A stretch of DNA of 61,619 nt from Acidobacteriota bacterium (GTDB lineage Bacteria > Acidobacteriota > Blastocatellia > Pyrinomonadales > Pyrinomonadaceae): NCBI GenBank assembly GCA_003697135.1, contig RFGC01000028.1, forward strand, positions 1-61,619, read 5' to 3'. Position numbers and translations under genes: made by a program. Positions 44,139-53,808 of this stretch are shown one piece after another. Every line of letters starts with the position of its first letter. Position 1 is the first letter of the stretch. The notes under the pieces are model-generated. The model searched no databases. It was given only the letters and a program-made list of their open reading frames with translations, and was not told the DNA's origin.

Positions 44139-46268
44139 ATGAGAAAGCTCTTGATTATTTTTGCGATTTTGGGTGTTGGGTTTATGAGTTCTAGTGAAAG
44201 AATCTCGGCATTTCTTGAGGAAAAGAATCCACTTCTGGAGGAATGGAAAGGAAATTACGGTGGAGTGCCACCTTTCGACAAGGTCAAGGTTGAACACTTC
44301 AAGCCAGCAATCGAAAAGGCAATGACAGATGCTTTGCGGAGAATCGAGGAAGTTGCTAACTCCGCAGAGCCGCCAACATTTGAAAACACGATTGCAGAGC
44401 TTGAAAGGGTTGATCGCAGATTGAATGATGTTTTGGCTGTTTATTTCGTATGGTCGAGCACAATGAGTTCACCCGAATTCCAGAAAGTAGAAAGCGAAAT
44501 GCAGCCAAAACTCGCTGAATTCTCAGACAAAATCTACCAGAATGAAGCTTTGTTTAAGAGGATTGAGGCGATCTACAACTCGCCTGAAAAATCAAAGTTG
44601 ACGCCAGAACAGCAGCGCTTGGTTTGGCTTTACTACACAAATTTCGTGCGTGCTGGAGCGAAACTAAATAGCGAGCAGAAAAAGAGACTTTCAGAAATCA
44701 ACCAAGAACTGGCAAGGCTTTATACAAAATTCAGCCAGAATCTTTTGGCAGATGAAACGGAAAAGTTTCTTGTGTTGAAAGATGAATCAGAGTTAGCTGG
44801 TTTGCCGCAATCATTTCGAGATGCAGCGGCACAAGCCGCAATTGCAAAGGGTTTGAAGGGTTCTTGGGTAATTCTGAACACGCGTTCTTCAATCGAGCCT
44901 TTTTTGACTTACTCTGAAAGGCGCGATCTCAGAGAAAAGGCTTGGCGAATGTTCGTCAATCGCGGCGATAATGGCGATAAGAACGACAACAATGCAATAA
45001 TCACAGAAATTTTGAGGCTTCGCGCTGAGCGTGCAAAACTTTTGGGTTACAAAAGCCATGCTCATTGGCAACTCGAAAACTCGATGGCTAAAACACCTGA
45101 ACGAGCGATGGAATTGATGGAAGCGGTTTGGAAGCCCGCGGTTGCACGCGTCAAGCAAGAAGTCGCTGATATGCAAGCAATAGCCGACAAAGAAGGTGCA
45201 GGAATAAAAATCGAGCCTTGGGATTATCGTTACTATGCCGAGAAGGTTCGTAAAGCCAAGTATGACCTAGACGAGAACGAGATCAAGCCGTATCTTCAAC
45301 TTGAAAAACTGCGCGAAGGCATGTTTTGGGTGGCTGAACAGCTTTTCGGACTGAAATTCAAGCCCGTAAACGATGTGCCGGTTTATCATCCGGACGTTAA
45401 GGTTTGGGAAGTCGTGGATGCAAAAACCGGAAAGCACATAGGGCTTTGGTATTTTGATCCTTACGCACGTGAAGGCAAGCGTTCAGGTGCGTGGATGAAC
45501 GCATACAGAAATCAAGAGAAAATGGATAGACCTATTACGACGATAGTTTCAAACAATTCCAATTTCGTTAAAGGCAATCCGAACGAGCCTATTTTGATTT
45601 CTTGGGACGATGCGAAAACGCTTTTTCATGAATTCGGACATGCCTTGCATGGGCTTTGCTCAAATGTAACTTATCCTTCGCTTTCAGGAACGAATGTGCC
45701 AAGAGATTACGTTGAGTTTCCGTCTCAACTTCTCGAACACTGGCTTTTGACTCCAGAAGTTTTGCAGAGATTTGCCGTTCATTACAAAACTGGTAAGCCA
45801 ATTCCGAAGGAATTAGTGGAAAAAATAAAGCGTGCTTCTACATTCAATCAAGGCTTTGCGACGGTTGAATATCTTGCAGGTGCGCTGGTTGACATGAAAA
45901 TCCATCTTGCGGCGAGCGAAAATGAAAAGATTGATCCTGACAAATTTGAACGTGAGGCACTCGAACAACTAGGAATGCCGCGTGAAATCGTGATGCGTCA
46001 TCGCTTGCCGCAATTTGCTCATATTTTTTCAGGTGACGGTTATTCGGCAGGCTATTACAGCTATCTTTGGTCGGATGTTATAACTGCTGATGCCTACGAA
46101 GCTTTCACCGAAGCAGGCGGACCTTACGATAAAAAGGTTGCTGAAAAGCTCATAAAATATGTGTTTTCCGTAGGAAACACGATCGATCCTGCCGAAGGTT
46201 ACCGTCTCTTTCGTGGACGCGATCCAAAAATAGAGGCTTTGATGAGAAAGCGCGGTTTCTCAAACTAG
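44139..46268 (+). CDS. M3-family peptidyl-dipeptidase, exported
   Basis: A 709-residue oligopeptidase of the Dcp/PrlC group. A signal peptide is likely (residues 1-24, MRKLLIIFAILGVGFMSSS). The zinc site is FHEFGHALHGL, with the third ligand Glu expected in YVEFPSQLLEHW. The C-terminal Tyr/His/Gly motif is GDGYSAGYYSYLWSDVI. It hydrolyses short peptides, probably in the periplasm given the signal sequence. It starts 59 bp after the methyltransferase gene, with a TATAAA box between. Confidence 0.93.
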   Translation: MRKLLIIFAILGVGFMSSSERISAFLEEKNPLLEEWKGNYGGVPPFDKVKVEHFKPAIEKAMTDALRRIEEVANSAEPPTFENTIAELERVDRRLNDVLAVYFVWSSTMSSPEFQKVESEMQPKLAEFSDKIYQNEALFKRIEAIYNSPEKSKLTPEQQRLVWLYYTNFVRAGAKLNSEQKKRLSEINQELARLYTKFSQNLLADETEKFLVLKDESELAGLPQSFRDAAAQAAIAKGLKGSWVILNTRSSIEPFLTYSERRDLREKAWRMFVNRGDNGDKNDNNAIITEILRLRAERAKLLGYKSHAHWQLENSMAKTPERAMELMEAVWKPAVARVKQEVADMQAIADKEGAGIKIEPWDYRYYAEKVRKAKYDLDENEIKPYLQLEKLREGMFWVAEQLFGLKFKPVNDVPVYHPDVKVWEVVDAKTGKHIGLWYFDPYAREGKRSGAWMNAYRNQEKMDRPITTIVSNNSNFVKGNPNEPILISWDDAKTLFHEFGHALHGLCSNVTYPSLSGTNVPRDYVEFPSQLLEHWLLTPEVLQRFAVHYKTGKPIPKELVEKIKRASTFNQGFATVEYLAGALVDMKIHLAASENEKIDPDKFEREALEQLGMPREIVMRHRLPQFAHIFSGDGYSAGYYSYLWSDVITADAYEAFTEAGGPYDKKVAEKLIKYVFSVGNTIDPAEGYRLFRGRDPKIEALMRKRGFSN

Positions 46269-46324
46269 GTGTCTTAGTAGCTTTTGCATAGTTTTGATCG
46301 AATTTTGGTTGGAAGTTTTCAAAG

Positions 46325-47812
46325 ATGAGCAAACCGGTCGGGGAAATAGCAGAAAAAATAGGTGCAATACTGGAAGGCGATGCGAGCATCTTGGTTGATG
46401 ATGTAACGCACGACTCGCGCCAGGCAAAGCAGGGAAGTTTATTTGTCGCAATTCGCGGTTTAACGATGGATGGAAATCGCTTCGTTGGAGACGTGATGCG
46501 ACGTGGTGCGGTCGGAGTGATTTCCGAGATTGAAAAACCTTCCGATTTCAAAGGTGTGTGGCTACGAGTCCAAAATGCCCGCATCGCTCTTGCAAAAGCG
46601 GCAGATGTGGTTTACGGAAGTCCTTCAAAAAGCCTAAAACTTATTGGTGTCACGGGGACAAACGGTAAAACAACTACGGTTTATTTGAGTTTTGCTTTAG
46701 CTGAAGCAAATGGCGATAAAGCGGCGATGCTAACGACGGTTGAATATAGAATCGGCAATGAAACCGTTCCTGCTGTCAGAACAACTCCTGAAGCTTCTGA
46801 TACTCAAAGGTTTCTCAAGAAAGCGCTTGAGAAAGGATGCAAAGCGGTTGCGATGGAAGCATCTTCTCAGGCTCTTCATCTTCATCGTTGCGATGAACTG
46901 GATTTTGACGCCGCAATTTTTACAAATCTCACGCGTGACCATCTTGACTATCACGGCACAATGGAAAATTACTTCGATGCAAAGAAGATGCTTTTTGACG
47001 GGCGTTTAGGAAAACCGCCAGATTACTCAATCATAAACATAGACGATGAATGGGGAAGAAAACTAATCAGCGAACTTAGCCACAAGCAAAACGTAATAAC
47101 CTTCGGTTTGAATTCAGCTACAGCAGATTTTTCGGCAGTAGAGATTAGGGTTTCGCTTTTTGAAGGAACGGCTTTTGTAATGAAAACTCCTCAAGGTGAG
47201 AGGTATGTAAAATCACCTTTGATTGGGAAGCCGCATGTTTACAACATTTTGGGAGCGACAGCAGCGGCTTTGGCAGTTGGCTATGACTTAGACTTGTGCA
47301 TAAAGGGCATAGAGAAGTGCGTCGGAGCACCGGGTAGATTTGAAAGAGTGCCACATGATGGAGATTTCGCAGTTATTGTTGATTATGCCCACACGGACGA
47401 CGCACTTTTGAACACTTTGAAAACAGCAAAGGAACTCGCAAAAGGTCGTATAATCACGGTTTTTGGTTGTGGTGGCGATAGAGACCGAACAAAGCGAATT
47501 CCGATGGGGGAAGTTGCAGGCAAAAATAGCGATCTTGTAATCATTACTTCTGATAATCCCAGAAATGAAGACCCTTTGAAAATAATTTCAGAAATTGAAG
47601 AAGGCGTTATCTCGACAAACTGTCCGTATCTGAAAATCCCCGACCGTAGAGAAGCCATACACACTGCAATTCAGAAAGCAAAACCCAACGACGTTATCAT
47701 CATAGCGCGCAAAGGACACGAAACTTATCAAATCATAGGCAATGAAAAATATCACTTCGACGATCGCGAGGTTGCACTAGAAGCACTGGAAAATATGAAG
47801 GAGAGGGTTTAA
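46325..47812 (+). CDS. murE: UDP-MurNAc-tripeptide ligase adding meso-diaminopimelate
   Basis: A 495-residue Mur ligase. The ATP site is GVTGTNGKTTT, the central domain has TNLTRDHLDYHGTMENYF, and the C-terminal domain shows SDNPRNEDPLKI, the DNPR motif that marks meso-DAP specificity (lysine enzymes differ here). It adds the third residue of the peptidoglycan stem in the cytoplasm. Other mur genes are not adjacent, so it lies outside a classical dcw cluster. Confidence 0.96.
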   Translation: MSKPVGEIAEKIGAILEGDASILVDDVTHDSRQAKQGSLFVAIRGLTMDGNRFVGDVMRRGAVGVISEIEKPSDFKGVWLRVQNARIALAKAADVVYGSPSKSLKLIGVTGTNGKTTTVYLSFALAEANGDKAAMLTTVEYRIGNETVPAVRTTPEASDTQRFLKKALEKGCKAVAMEASSQALHLHRCDELDFDAAIFTNLTRDHLDYHGTMENYFDAKKMLFDGRLGKPPDYSIINIDDEWGRKLISELSHKQNVITFGLNSATADFSAVEIRVSLFEGTAFVMKTPQGERYVKSPLIGKPHVYNILGATAAALAVGYDLDLCIKGIEKCVGAPGRFERVPHDGDFAVIVDYAHTDDALLNTLKTAKELAKGRIITVFGCGGDRDRTKRIPMGEVAGKNSDLVIITSDNPRNEDPLKIISEIEEGVISTNCPYLKIPDRREAIHTAIQKAKPNDVIIIARKGHETYQIIGNEKYHFDDREVALEALENMKERV

Positions 47813-47867
47813 GCACTCTTGGTAGTTCTAAGACCAAGACTACAACATGACTTAGAAAAGTGCTTGA

Positions 47868-49577
47868 TCAGTCAAATTGGCTGATGCGCCACGTAGCAGT
47901 AGCGATTTTGGCAAGTTCTCGTTGCCATGCGTCCAAACGCTCTGGAGTCCAATTTTCATTTTCTTCAGCTAATTTGCGGGTTAAAAGAACTTTACTTTTT
48001 TGCAGTGTCAAACGTTTTTCTTCGTAAGACTTGTTTGAGATTTCCCTATTGAGGCTTGTTTCAAGTAGCGTCATGTTGCCCAGACGATAGATGAAATTTT
48101 CCAAGTCTCTGTCGGGAAATGCTTCCCATCCCTCATCAGGAGATTGAGGTAGGATGTGTTCAAGGCTGTAAGTTGCGGAGTCTATATCAATATCGGCACC
48201 GCCCAATTGCTTTTCCAGTTTGGCAAGGATGTATTTGGCAATTCTAGCATTGCGACTTCTAGTTGTTTTCATACTCTTAGTTGAAAAATCTGAGCGGAAT
48301 TGTTCATCGTTGGGATATAAGGGCTTTAAGGCTGTTAGTATTTCTTCTATGCTCGTGATTTTCCTTTCGTGAATTTTAAGAGCAACAGAGTTATAGATAC
48401 GTTCTTGCTCGTTTGGATTCTTTGAGCCAATGATGTTGTAGCGCAAGGAAATTATCAGAATTGCATTCAGTAGCTTTTTGAAGTCTTCATCACCTAGACA
48501 TCGTCTTGCAGTTATTAGCAGAGAGTAAGGTTGCTGCACAGAAAACATGCGTAGGATTTGAGCATTTTGCTTAAACTCCGTAGACCAGTGCGAGGCTTCT
48601 GGTTGAGTGAGTGCAAGGTAAGTGTCAATATCTTCATCCATCCCATCTAGTAGAGTGAAAACGTCTTTTGGGGTTTTTACGTTAGGCCGAATAATTTTGA
48701 ACAACTCGGATTGTCTCGCAAAACCATAGCGACTATTCCAGTGTGTTCGCAAGAATTCAGGCAACTTTTCATCTCCTAAGCGTCCCACTATGAGTTCCCA
48801 GCGGCGTTCTAATTCCTTGATTCCTACTTCCTCTTGACGTGCTAGGATAGAGAATAAGTAGTTTTTCAATAGATCGGTAGCCGAAAGCCGTACGCCACGA
48901 GCATTGAGAGTCTCAAAGACTCTGTAAGCATTGAGTTCATCTGAAACTGTAATCACAGTGAAGAAAAGTTTGTCACTCATTGTTTCAATAAACTGTGCCA
49001 ACGCTTTGCCGGGGTCTGTCTCTTCTTTGATATGGTTAGATAGCCGATTCTCGAACCATTCAAAAGCTCTGCGCATAGTGAGAGTCGAAGCAGAGAAACC
49101 CCGTTGAGGAAGTTCTTCCTTTAGAGTTACGAGGTAGTTTCGATAATAATCATCGTTGTTACGATTAAGAGAGAGTTTATTGCTTGCCGTCAGTGTTACT
49201 GGGTCTAAGTAACCTATGTAACTTGCACGCAGTTGATCTATGCGCTTTTGGTTGTCTTCAGCTTGCTTATTTTCCTTAACGAGACGTTGAAGCAATCGCA
49301 TAGCGGCTAGCACGATGAGGCTTAAGGTCGTTAGCCGCTGTTGTCCATCAACTATTTCAAAGTTGCGGTTATCCTCGGTTTGAAGAACGAGGTAGCCCAT
49401 GTAATGGGCAGGTTCACCATTGGGGAGTAAAACGCTTTGAATATCATTCCATAAATCTTCCCATTCTTCATCACTCCAAGAGTAATCACGCTGAAAAGGC
49501 GGAACTCGGTAAGTTAGACCGTTTCCGAGCAGTTGGCGGTAGGTTCGGTTTTCTGTGTTGAAGCTAGTGGCTACCAT
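47868..49577 (-). CDS. DUF262/DUF1524 protein (GmrSD-like restriction or nuclease candidate)
   Basis: A 569-residue protein. The N-terminal DUF262 (ParB-like fold) has VPPFQRDYSWSDEEW and VDGQQRLTTL. The C-terminal DUF1524 domain has the HNH-type text YSLEHILPQSPDEGW and RLGNMTLLETSLNREISN. This fused layout occurs in GmrSD-type IV restriction enzymes that cut modified phage DNA, and in related defence proteins. It stands alone between murE and nagA, convergent with murE. Defence is the probable role; a target is not evident. Confidence 0.88.
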   Translation of the reverse strand: MVATSFNTENRTYRQLLGNGLTYRVPPFQRDYSWSDEEWEDLWNDIQSVLLPNGEPAHYMGYLVLQTEDNRNFEIVDGQQRLTTLSLIVLAAMRLLQRLVKENKQAEDNQKRIDQLRASYIGYLDPVTLTASNKLSLNRNNDDYYRNYLVTLKEELPQRGFSASTLTMRRAFEWFENRLSNHIKEETDPGKALAQFIETMSDKLFFTVITVSDELNAYRVFETLNARGVRLSATDLLKNYLFSILARQEEVGIKELERRWELIVGRLGDEKLPEFLRTHWNSRYGFARQSELFKIIRPNVKTPKDVFTLLDGMDEDIDTYLALTQPEASHWSTEFKQNAQILRMFSVQQPYSLLITARRCLGDEDFKKLLNAILIISLRYNIIGSKNPNEQERIYNSVALKIHERKITSIEEILTALKPLYPNDEQFRSDFSTKSMKTTRSRNARIAKYILAKLEKQLGGADIDIDSATYSLEHILPQSPDEGWEAFPDRDLENFIYRLGNMTLLETSLNREISNKSYEEKRLTLQKSKVLLTRKLAEENENWTPERLDAWQRELAKIATATWRISQFD

Positions 49578-49812
49578 TTTGCTTTCCGTTTTCTAAGAGT
49601 TAACGAATTATTCTAACCCATGTAATGGTGCTCTGATAACGGTCGTTGTGTGCTTCTGAGTTGAAGATTCATATTTTGCTGGTTCTTAAGCTCGATAATA
49701 ATGAAACACTAAGCCTTTTTTCTCTGTTAACCCAAAATTTGGTCAAGCAGGAGCATCTTATAAGTGGCTTTTTGTTCTTGATTGTGCGCAGTATTGAGCT
49801 GAAAATGTTTTT

Positions 49813-50955
49813 ATGCCTAGCTTGGTGTTGAAGAATGCTTATTTCGTATTACCCGATAGAGTAACAACAGACCTTGACGTATTGATTGAAAACGGAAGGA
49901 TTGCGGATATAGGAAGTAACCTAACAGCTTCTAAGCAACTCGATTGCAAAGGTTTGACGATTCTCCCCGGATTTATTGATATTCACAATCACGGTGCTAT
50001 AGGGATTGATGTCAATGAAGCTGATGTGGCAGGGTTATACAACATTGGTAGATTCCTAGCTTCGCAAGGTGTAACTTCATGGCTTCCTACAATCGTGCCT
50101 GATCGAGATGAAGTTTATCAAAGGATTATCGCATCAATTGATGAGTTAATGAGCTTTCAAGAGGGCGAGCCTATAGCGAAAATCGTAGGCGTCCACTACG
50201 AAGGAATTTTTGCAAATAAGCAAATGTGTGGAGCCTTGAGACCTGAGTTTTTCAGAGCATTCAGCGGAAACGAGTTAGAAAGCTTACCAAGACTCAAGAA
50301 CGGAATACATTTGATGACATTGGCTCCAGAGATTCAAGGTGGAATAGATTTGACAAGAAAACTTCGGCAGTCGGGTTGGATCCCGTTGATAGGCCACACG
50401 AAAGCCGATTCAAAAACTCTCGACGCCGCTTTTGAGGCGGGAGCGAGGCATCTGACACATTTTTTCAATGCAATGACGGGACTTCACCACAGAGAACTTG
50501 GCGTTGTTGGTTGGGGATTAACAAAAGATGAAGTAACATTCGACATAATAGCCGATGGCGTTCATGTAGCACCACAAATTTTGCACCTAGCTTGCAGAAC
50601 GAAAACACCTGAAAAGGTTTTACTTATCAGCGATTCGGTCGCACCTACGGGACTTGGCGATGGCACTTTTCAACTTTGGGGTGGGAAAATTTCGGTCGAG
50701 AACAAAAGAACCAAAAACGAGCAAGGTAACATAGCGGGAAGTGTAATAACCATGCACGATGCTTTCAAAAATGTTGTTTCTTTGGGATTTTCGCTTGTAG
50801 AAGCATCTATTATGGCTAGCGCCAACCCTGCGAAATTGCTAGGCTTGCAAGATGAAATAGGCGCAATAAAGATAGGTAGTAAAGCCGATCTAATTGCGCT
50901 TAATAAAAGAGGAGAACGCACCTTTACGATGCTTGATGGCAAGATTTTTTGGTAG
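49813..50955 (+). CDS. nagA: N-acetylglucosamine-6-phosphate deacetylase
   Basis: A 380-residue amidohydrolase-superfamily enzyme. GFIDIHNHGAIGIDVNEAD is the beta-1 metal strand. The metal Glu is in VGVHYEGIFANK (usual text HLEGPF, so the flanks are unusual). His ligands are in LIGHTKAD and HLTHFFNAM, and the catalytic Asp is in LISDSVAPTG. It deacetylates GlcNAc-6-P in cell-wall recycling. The ATG at 49813 is the family start, MPSLVLKNAYFV. No nagB or nagE is next to it. Confidence 0.92.
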   Translation: MPSLVLKNAYFVLPDRVTTDLDVLIENGRIADIGSNLTASKQLDCKGLTILPGFIDIHNHGAIGIDVNEADVAGLYNIGRFLASQGVTSWLPTIVPDRDEVYQRIIASIDELMSFQEGEPIAKIVGVHYEGIFANKQMCGALRPEFFRAFSGNELESLPRLKNGIHLMTLAPEIQGGIDLTRKLRQSGWIPLIGHTKADSKTLDAAFEAGARHLTHFFNAMTGLHHRELGVVGWGLTKDEVTFDIIADGVHVAPQILHLACRTKTPEKVLLISDSVAPTGLGDGTFQLWGGKISVENKRTKNEQGNIAGSVITMHDAFKNVVSLGFSLVEASIMASANPAKLLGLQDEIGAIKIGSKADLIALNKRGERTFTMLDGKIFW

Positions 50956-50974
50956 TTTGATTTGGTGGAAGTTT

Positions 50975-51601
50975 CTAGGTGTTTTGTGTATCTTGCTTAT
51001 CTTTGTTTCTTTTTATGTATTCATCCCAAAGATGCGTCACTTTCATTCTGTATTCGACAAGATCGCGACTGACGCGGAAATGTTGCGCGATTTCTTTGGA
51101 GGTTTTGCCTTGATGAATCATCTTGCGCAAAGCAGTATATGGCACTAAAGCGGCGGCTCCTACCGAGTAGGCTTCCTCTTCTACTTTTGGATTGTATTCA
51201 CGCGCTTTCATTTCTTTGTCCGAAATGATGAGTTTTGAAGGTTTATGGCCAAGGAAAACATGGCAAATTTCTTCCATTAAAGTTGCGTTTTGCCGATTTT
51301 CTCCGTGCGTAGGATTCAGAATTATCAATTTCCTGCCATCTGGCAAAGGCTTTAGACAAACGCCGCCAGACCAAGAATTTTTCGCTTCTTCTAAGAGAAT
51401 TCGTTTGGTTTCTTCGCTAAGAAACGGCAGAATTTCATCAAATGAGGCAACTAGTAATTTTGCGTAGTTAGCAAGTGCAAAAGGATTCAAAGGTTCATCG
51501 TCACTTTCAAGACCCGCGAAGTCCCTTATTGCTTGGGCTTTTAGTTCGTAAGTTCGGGCTTTTTGAGTTGGCGGAAGTTCATTTTGCAGTAGCTTTCTCA
51601 T
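50975..51601 (-). CDS. ImmA/IrrE-family metallopeptidase-like protein
   Basis: A 208-residue protein. The zincin helix reads LMEEICHVFLGH, where the first His of HExxH is replaced by Glu, a variant also met in some members of the family. VEEEAYSVGAAALVPYTAL supplies the usual downstream Glu, and a C-terminal helix-turn-helix-like segment (TSKEIAQHFRVSRDLVEYRM) follows. ImmA/IrrE peptidases cleave repressors or partner regulators. It follows mltG by 3 bp on the same strand and converges with nagA. Confidence 0.82.
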   Translation of the reverse strand: MRKLLQNELPPTQKARTYELKAQAIRDFAGLESDDEPLNPFALANYAKLLVASFDEILPFLSEETKRILLEEAKNSWSGGVCLKPLPDGRKLIILNPTHGENRQNATLMEEICHVFLGHKPSKLIISDKEMKAREYNPKVEEEAYSVGAAALVPYTALRKMIHQGKTSKEIAQHFRVSRDLVEYRMKVTHLWDEYIKRNKDKQDTQNT

Positions 51602-51604
51602 ATT

Positions 51605-52648
51605 TCATCTTTGTTGCCTGAGCCATTGTTGATAAATTTGCTTGTCTTTTTCAAAGGTTTCAGCAGAGACATGGAAATTATGCGAGCCATCGTTTTTCTG
51701 AACATTTAGGACATAGTAAAGATAATCGGTTTCAGCAGGATTCAACGCTGCTTCGATTGAGCTTTTCGATGGTGAAGCAATCGGGCCAGGCGGTAAGCCA
51801 GGAAATTTTCTAGTGTTGTAAGGTGAATTTGACTCAAGATCGCTTACGTTGATGTGTTTATCCCAACGCCCTTCCATTTTAGCGATGTAAACAACTGTTT
51901 GATCAATACCTAGCGGAATGCCCTTTCTCAGACGGTTGTATATCACGGAAGCAACTAAAGGTTTTTCTTCTTCGAGTTTGGTTTCGGTTTCTACCAGAGA
52001 TGCGATGATTACGATTTCTCGCGGGGTTCTTCCGAGTTGTCTGGCTTTTTCGGTCCATTCTGGTTGCCAAACTTTGCGAAATTGCTCGACCATTATTTTT
52101 ATGGCTTCTTGGGGGGTGGCATTTGGCGGTAGGTGATAGGTGCTTGGATACAGATAGCCTTCCAAATTCGTTGCCAATGGATCGAAATCTTTGATAAGGC
52201 TTGTATCGTTCATTAAAGCCAAAATCTCTTTTTCACTCATCGGTGGGTTTGTCGGGAGTTTCTCTGCAAGTCTTTTGGCAATATCGAATCGCGTCCAGCC
52301 TTCTGGGATTGTGAGTTTTACAAATCTTTCTTGTCCTTTCTCAAGTTCTTGTATGACCTGAAGCGGAGTTATTGGTGAATCAAATTGATAATCACCTGCT
52401 TTGATTTTGCTTGCATCAGTGAAAAAACGCAGGTAAATTAGCGTTGGATACGGACTTGATAAAATTTGTTCATCTGTGAGGATTTTTACAACTTCTGCGG
52501 ATGAAGAACCTTTTGGTATTTGAATAAACTGATTCGATTTGTCATGAAAATGCGGTCTATTCAGTTCTTTATAAACCCAAAGTCCAAATAGCCCGGCGAG
52601 GATCAAGAAGAGGAGTAAAAGGATGGATGCAAGTTTTACTAATCTCAT
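51605..52648 (-). CDS. mltG: Endolytic murein transglycosylase
   Basis: A 347-residue inner-membrane protein. A single N-terminal helix (about 6-26) is followed by the YceG domain with FIQIPKGSSSAEVVKIL, TIPEGWTRFDIA, the catalytic Glu in IIASLVETETK, and FPGLPPGPIASPSKSSIEAALNPAETDYLYYV. It cuts nascent glycan strands and limits their length. ATG 52648 is preferred over longer upstream starts, because it places the membrane helix at the N-terminus. It is operonic with the ImmA/IrrE-like gene. Confidence 0.95.
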   Translation of the reverse strand: MRLVKLASILLLLFLILAGLFGLWVYKELNRPHFHDKSNQFIQIPKGSSSAEVVKILTDEQILSSPYPTLIYLRFFTDASKIKAGDYQFDSPITPLQVIQELEKGQERFVKLTIPEGWTRFDIAKRLAEKLPTNPPMSEKEILALMNDTSLIKDFDPLATNLEGYLYPSTYHLPPNATPQEAIKIMVEQFRKVWQPEWTEKARQLGRTPREIVIIASLVETETKLEEEKPLVASVIYNRLRKGIPLGIDQTVVYIAKMEGRWDKHINVSDLESNSPYNTRKFPGLPPGPIASPSKSSIEAALNPAETDYLYYVLNVQKNDGSHNFHVSAETFEKDKQIYQQWLRQQR

Positions 52649-52755
52649 CAAAAAAAGTTTATCAAAAAGAGTCTTAGATGTCCTGAAATCTGCAAAATTT
52701 GAGCACAAAAAAACGACAAAGAGATATAATTCTTTATGCGTTGGTTTCAGCCATA

Positions 52756-53356
52756 ATGTTTCGGAAATCTATTGTGAAGAAGCGAATTTTTATCGCTATT
52801 GATGTTTCTAATGAGGTTAAAAGCGAAGTTGCTGACTACATAAATCTTTTAATGCGAGAATTTCCCAATTTGAAAGTTAATTGGGAAAAGGCGGAAAAAC
52901 TTCATTTAACGCTCAAGTTTCTGGGTGATACTGAAAAAAAACTTAATTGATGAGCTGGAGCGAAAAGTAGGGGAGAACGCCGAAAAAATTGAGAGATTTT
53001 CGCTGAAAATAAGCGGAAGTGGCGTTTTCCCCAACGCTTTGAATCCTAGAGTGCTTTGGCTTGGAGTTGAAGAAAAATCAGGCAGGCTTTTTAGACTACA
53101 AAACCTGATAGAAAAAAGCTGTTTTGAGCTTGGTTTTGAAGCTGAAAGGCGCGATTTTAAGCCGCATTTGACCATCGCAAGGATTCGTCAGCCGAAAGAA
53201 GCACGGGATTTAGCGAGATTTCATTTGCAGGCAAACAACGAGGAAAAAAGTTTTGAAGTTGCAGAGGTTGTCATATATGAAAGCGTGCTTTTCCCAAGTG
53301 GTTCGGTTTACAAGGTTATATCGAAACATCCACTAGCTAGTTTTCATTCTTCCTGA
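52756..53356 (+). pseudogene. thpR: RNA 2',3'-cyclic phosphodiesterase ThpR, split by a frameshift
   Basis: The first frame (52756-52950) has RIFIAIDVSNEV and the first HxT motif, HLTLKFLGDTE. The second (about 52925-53356) continues NLIDELERKVGENAEKI and holds the second motif, HLTIARI. Together they make one LigT/2H phosphoesterase of normal length. The break lies in a run of eight A (52934-52941); seven A would restore the frame. This may be a sequencing error, a recent null mutation or slippage. The end overlaps the convergent STAS gene by 13 bp. Confidence 0.85.
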
Positions 53357-53649
53357 ATCTCATTTGAGTTTCTGCTTTCGACTTCGGAAACAGCGTTTTG
53401 CAAGAATAGTTCTAGTCCTTCAAGCTCAAAACCATGTTCTTTTTCGAGTTTCCTAAGAATCGAGGCACTTTCGCTATCCAGAAAATCTATGTCTGCAAGA
53501 TCGAGCGTCAGATTCTTCTGCATTTGGCTGCGGATTTCGAGGGCTATCTTTTCAAGTAGAAGCGCATCATCTAGCGTTAAAGAGCCTTCAATGCGAAGCA
53601 ACGTTTTCCCGCGTTCATTATCTTCAACCTGCGTGATTTTCGTTGGCAT
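53344..53649 (-). CDS. STAS-domain protein
   Basis: A 101-residue STAS domain: LLRIEGSLTLDDALLLEK at the start and LTLDLADIDFLDSESASILRKLEKEHG around the position that is phosphorylated in anti-anti-sigma factors (the Ser in DSES). It may act in a partner-switching or signalling pathway, but no kinase or phosphatase gene is adjacent. It converges on thpR, with a 13-bp overlap at the 3' ends. Confidence 0.78.
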   Translation of the reverse strand: MPTKITQVEDNERGKTLLRIEGSLTLDDALLLEKIALEIRSQMQKNLTLDLADIDFLDSESASILRKLEKEHGFELEGLELFLQNAVSEVESRNSNEIQEE

Positions 53650-53808
53650 AAGCTAACAATCTCTTCAGAAGTGTAGAAAACGAAAAAAGTTGCTTATTTG
53701 CATGTCTGCCAAACAGTGATAGAAGAAAACAAGCTACGATTAGCAAATGGGCAAACGGCTGGGGAGAAATTTTTGCTGTTTTTCCAGCATCAGCCGTTTA
53801 CCTTGTAG

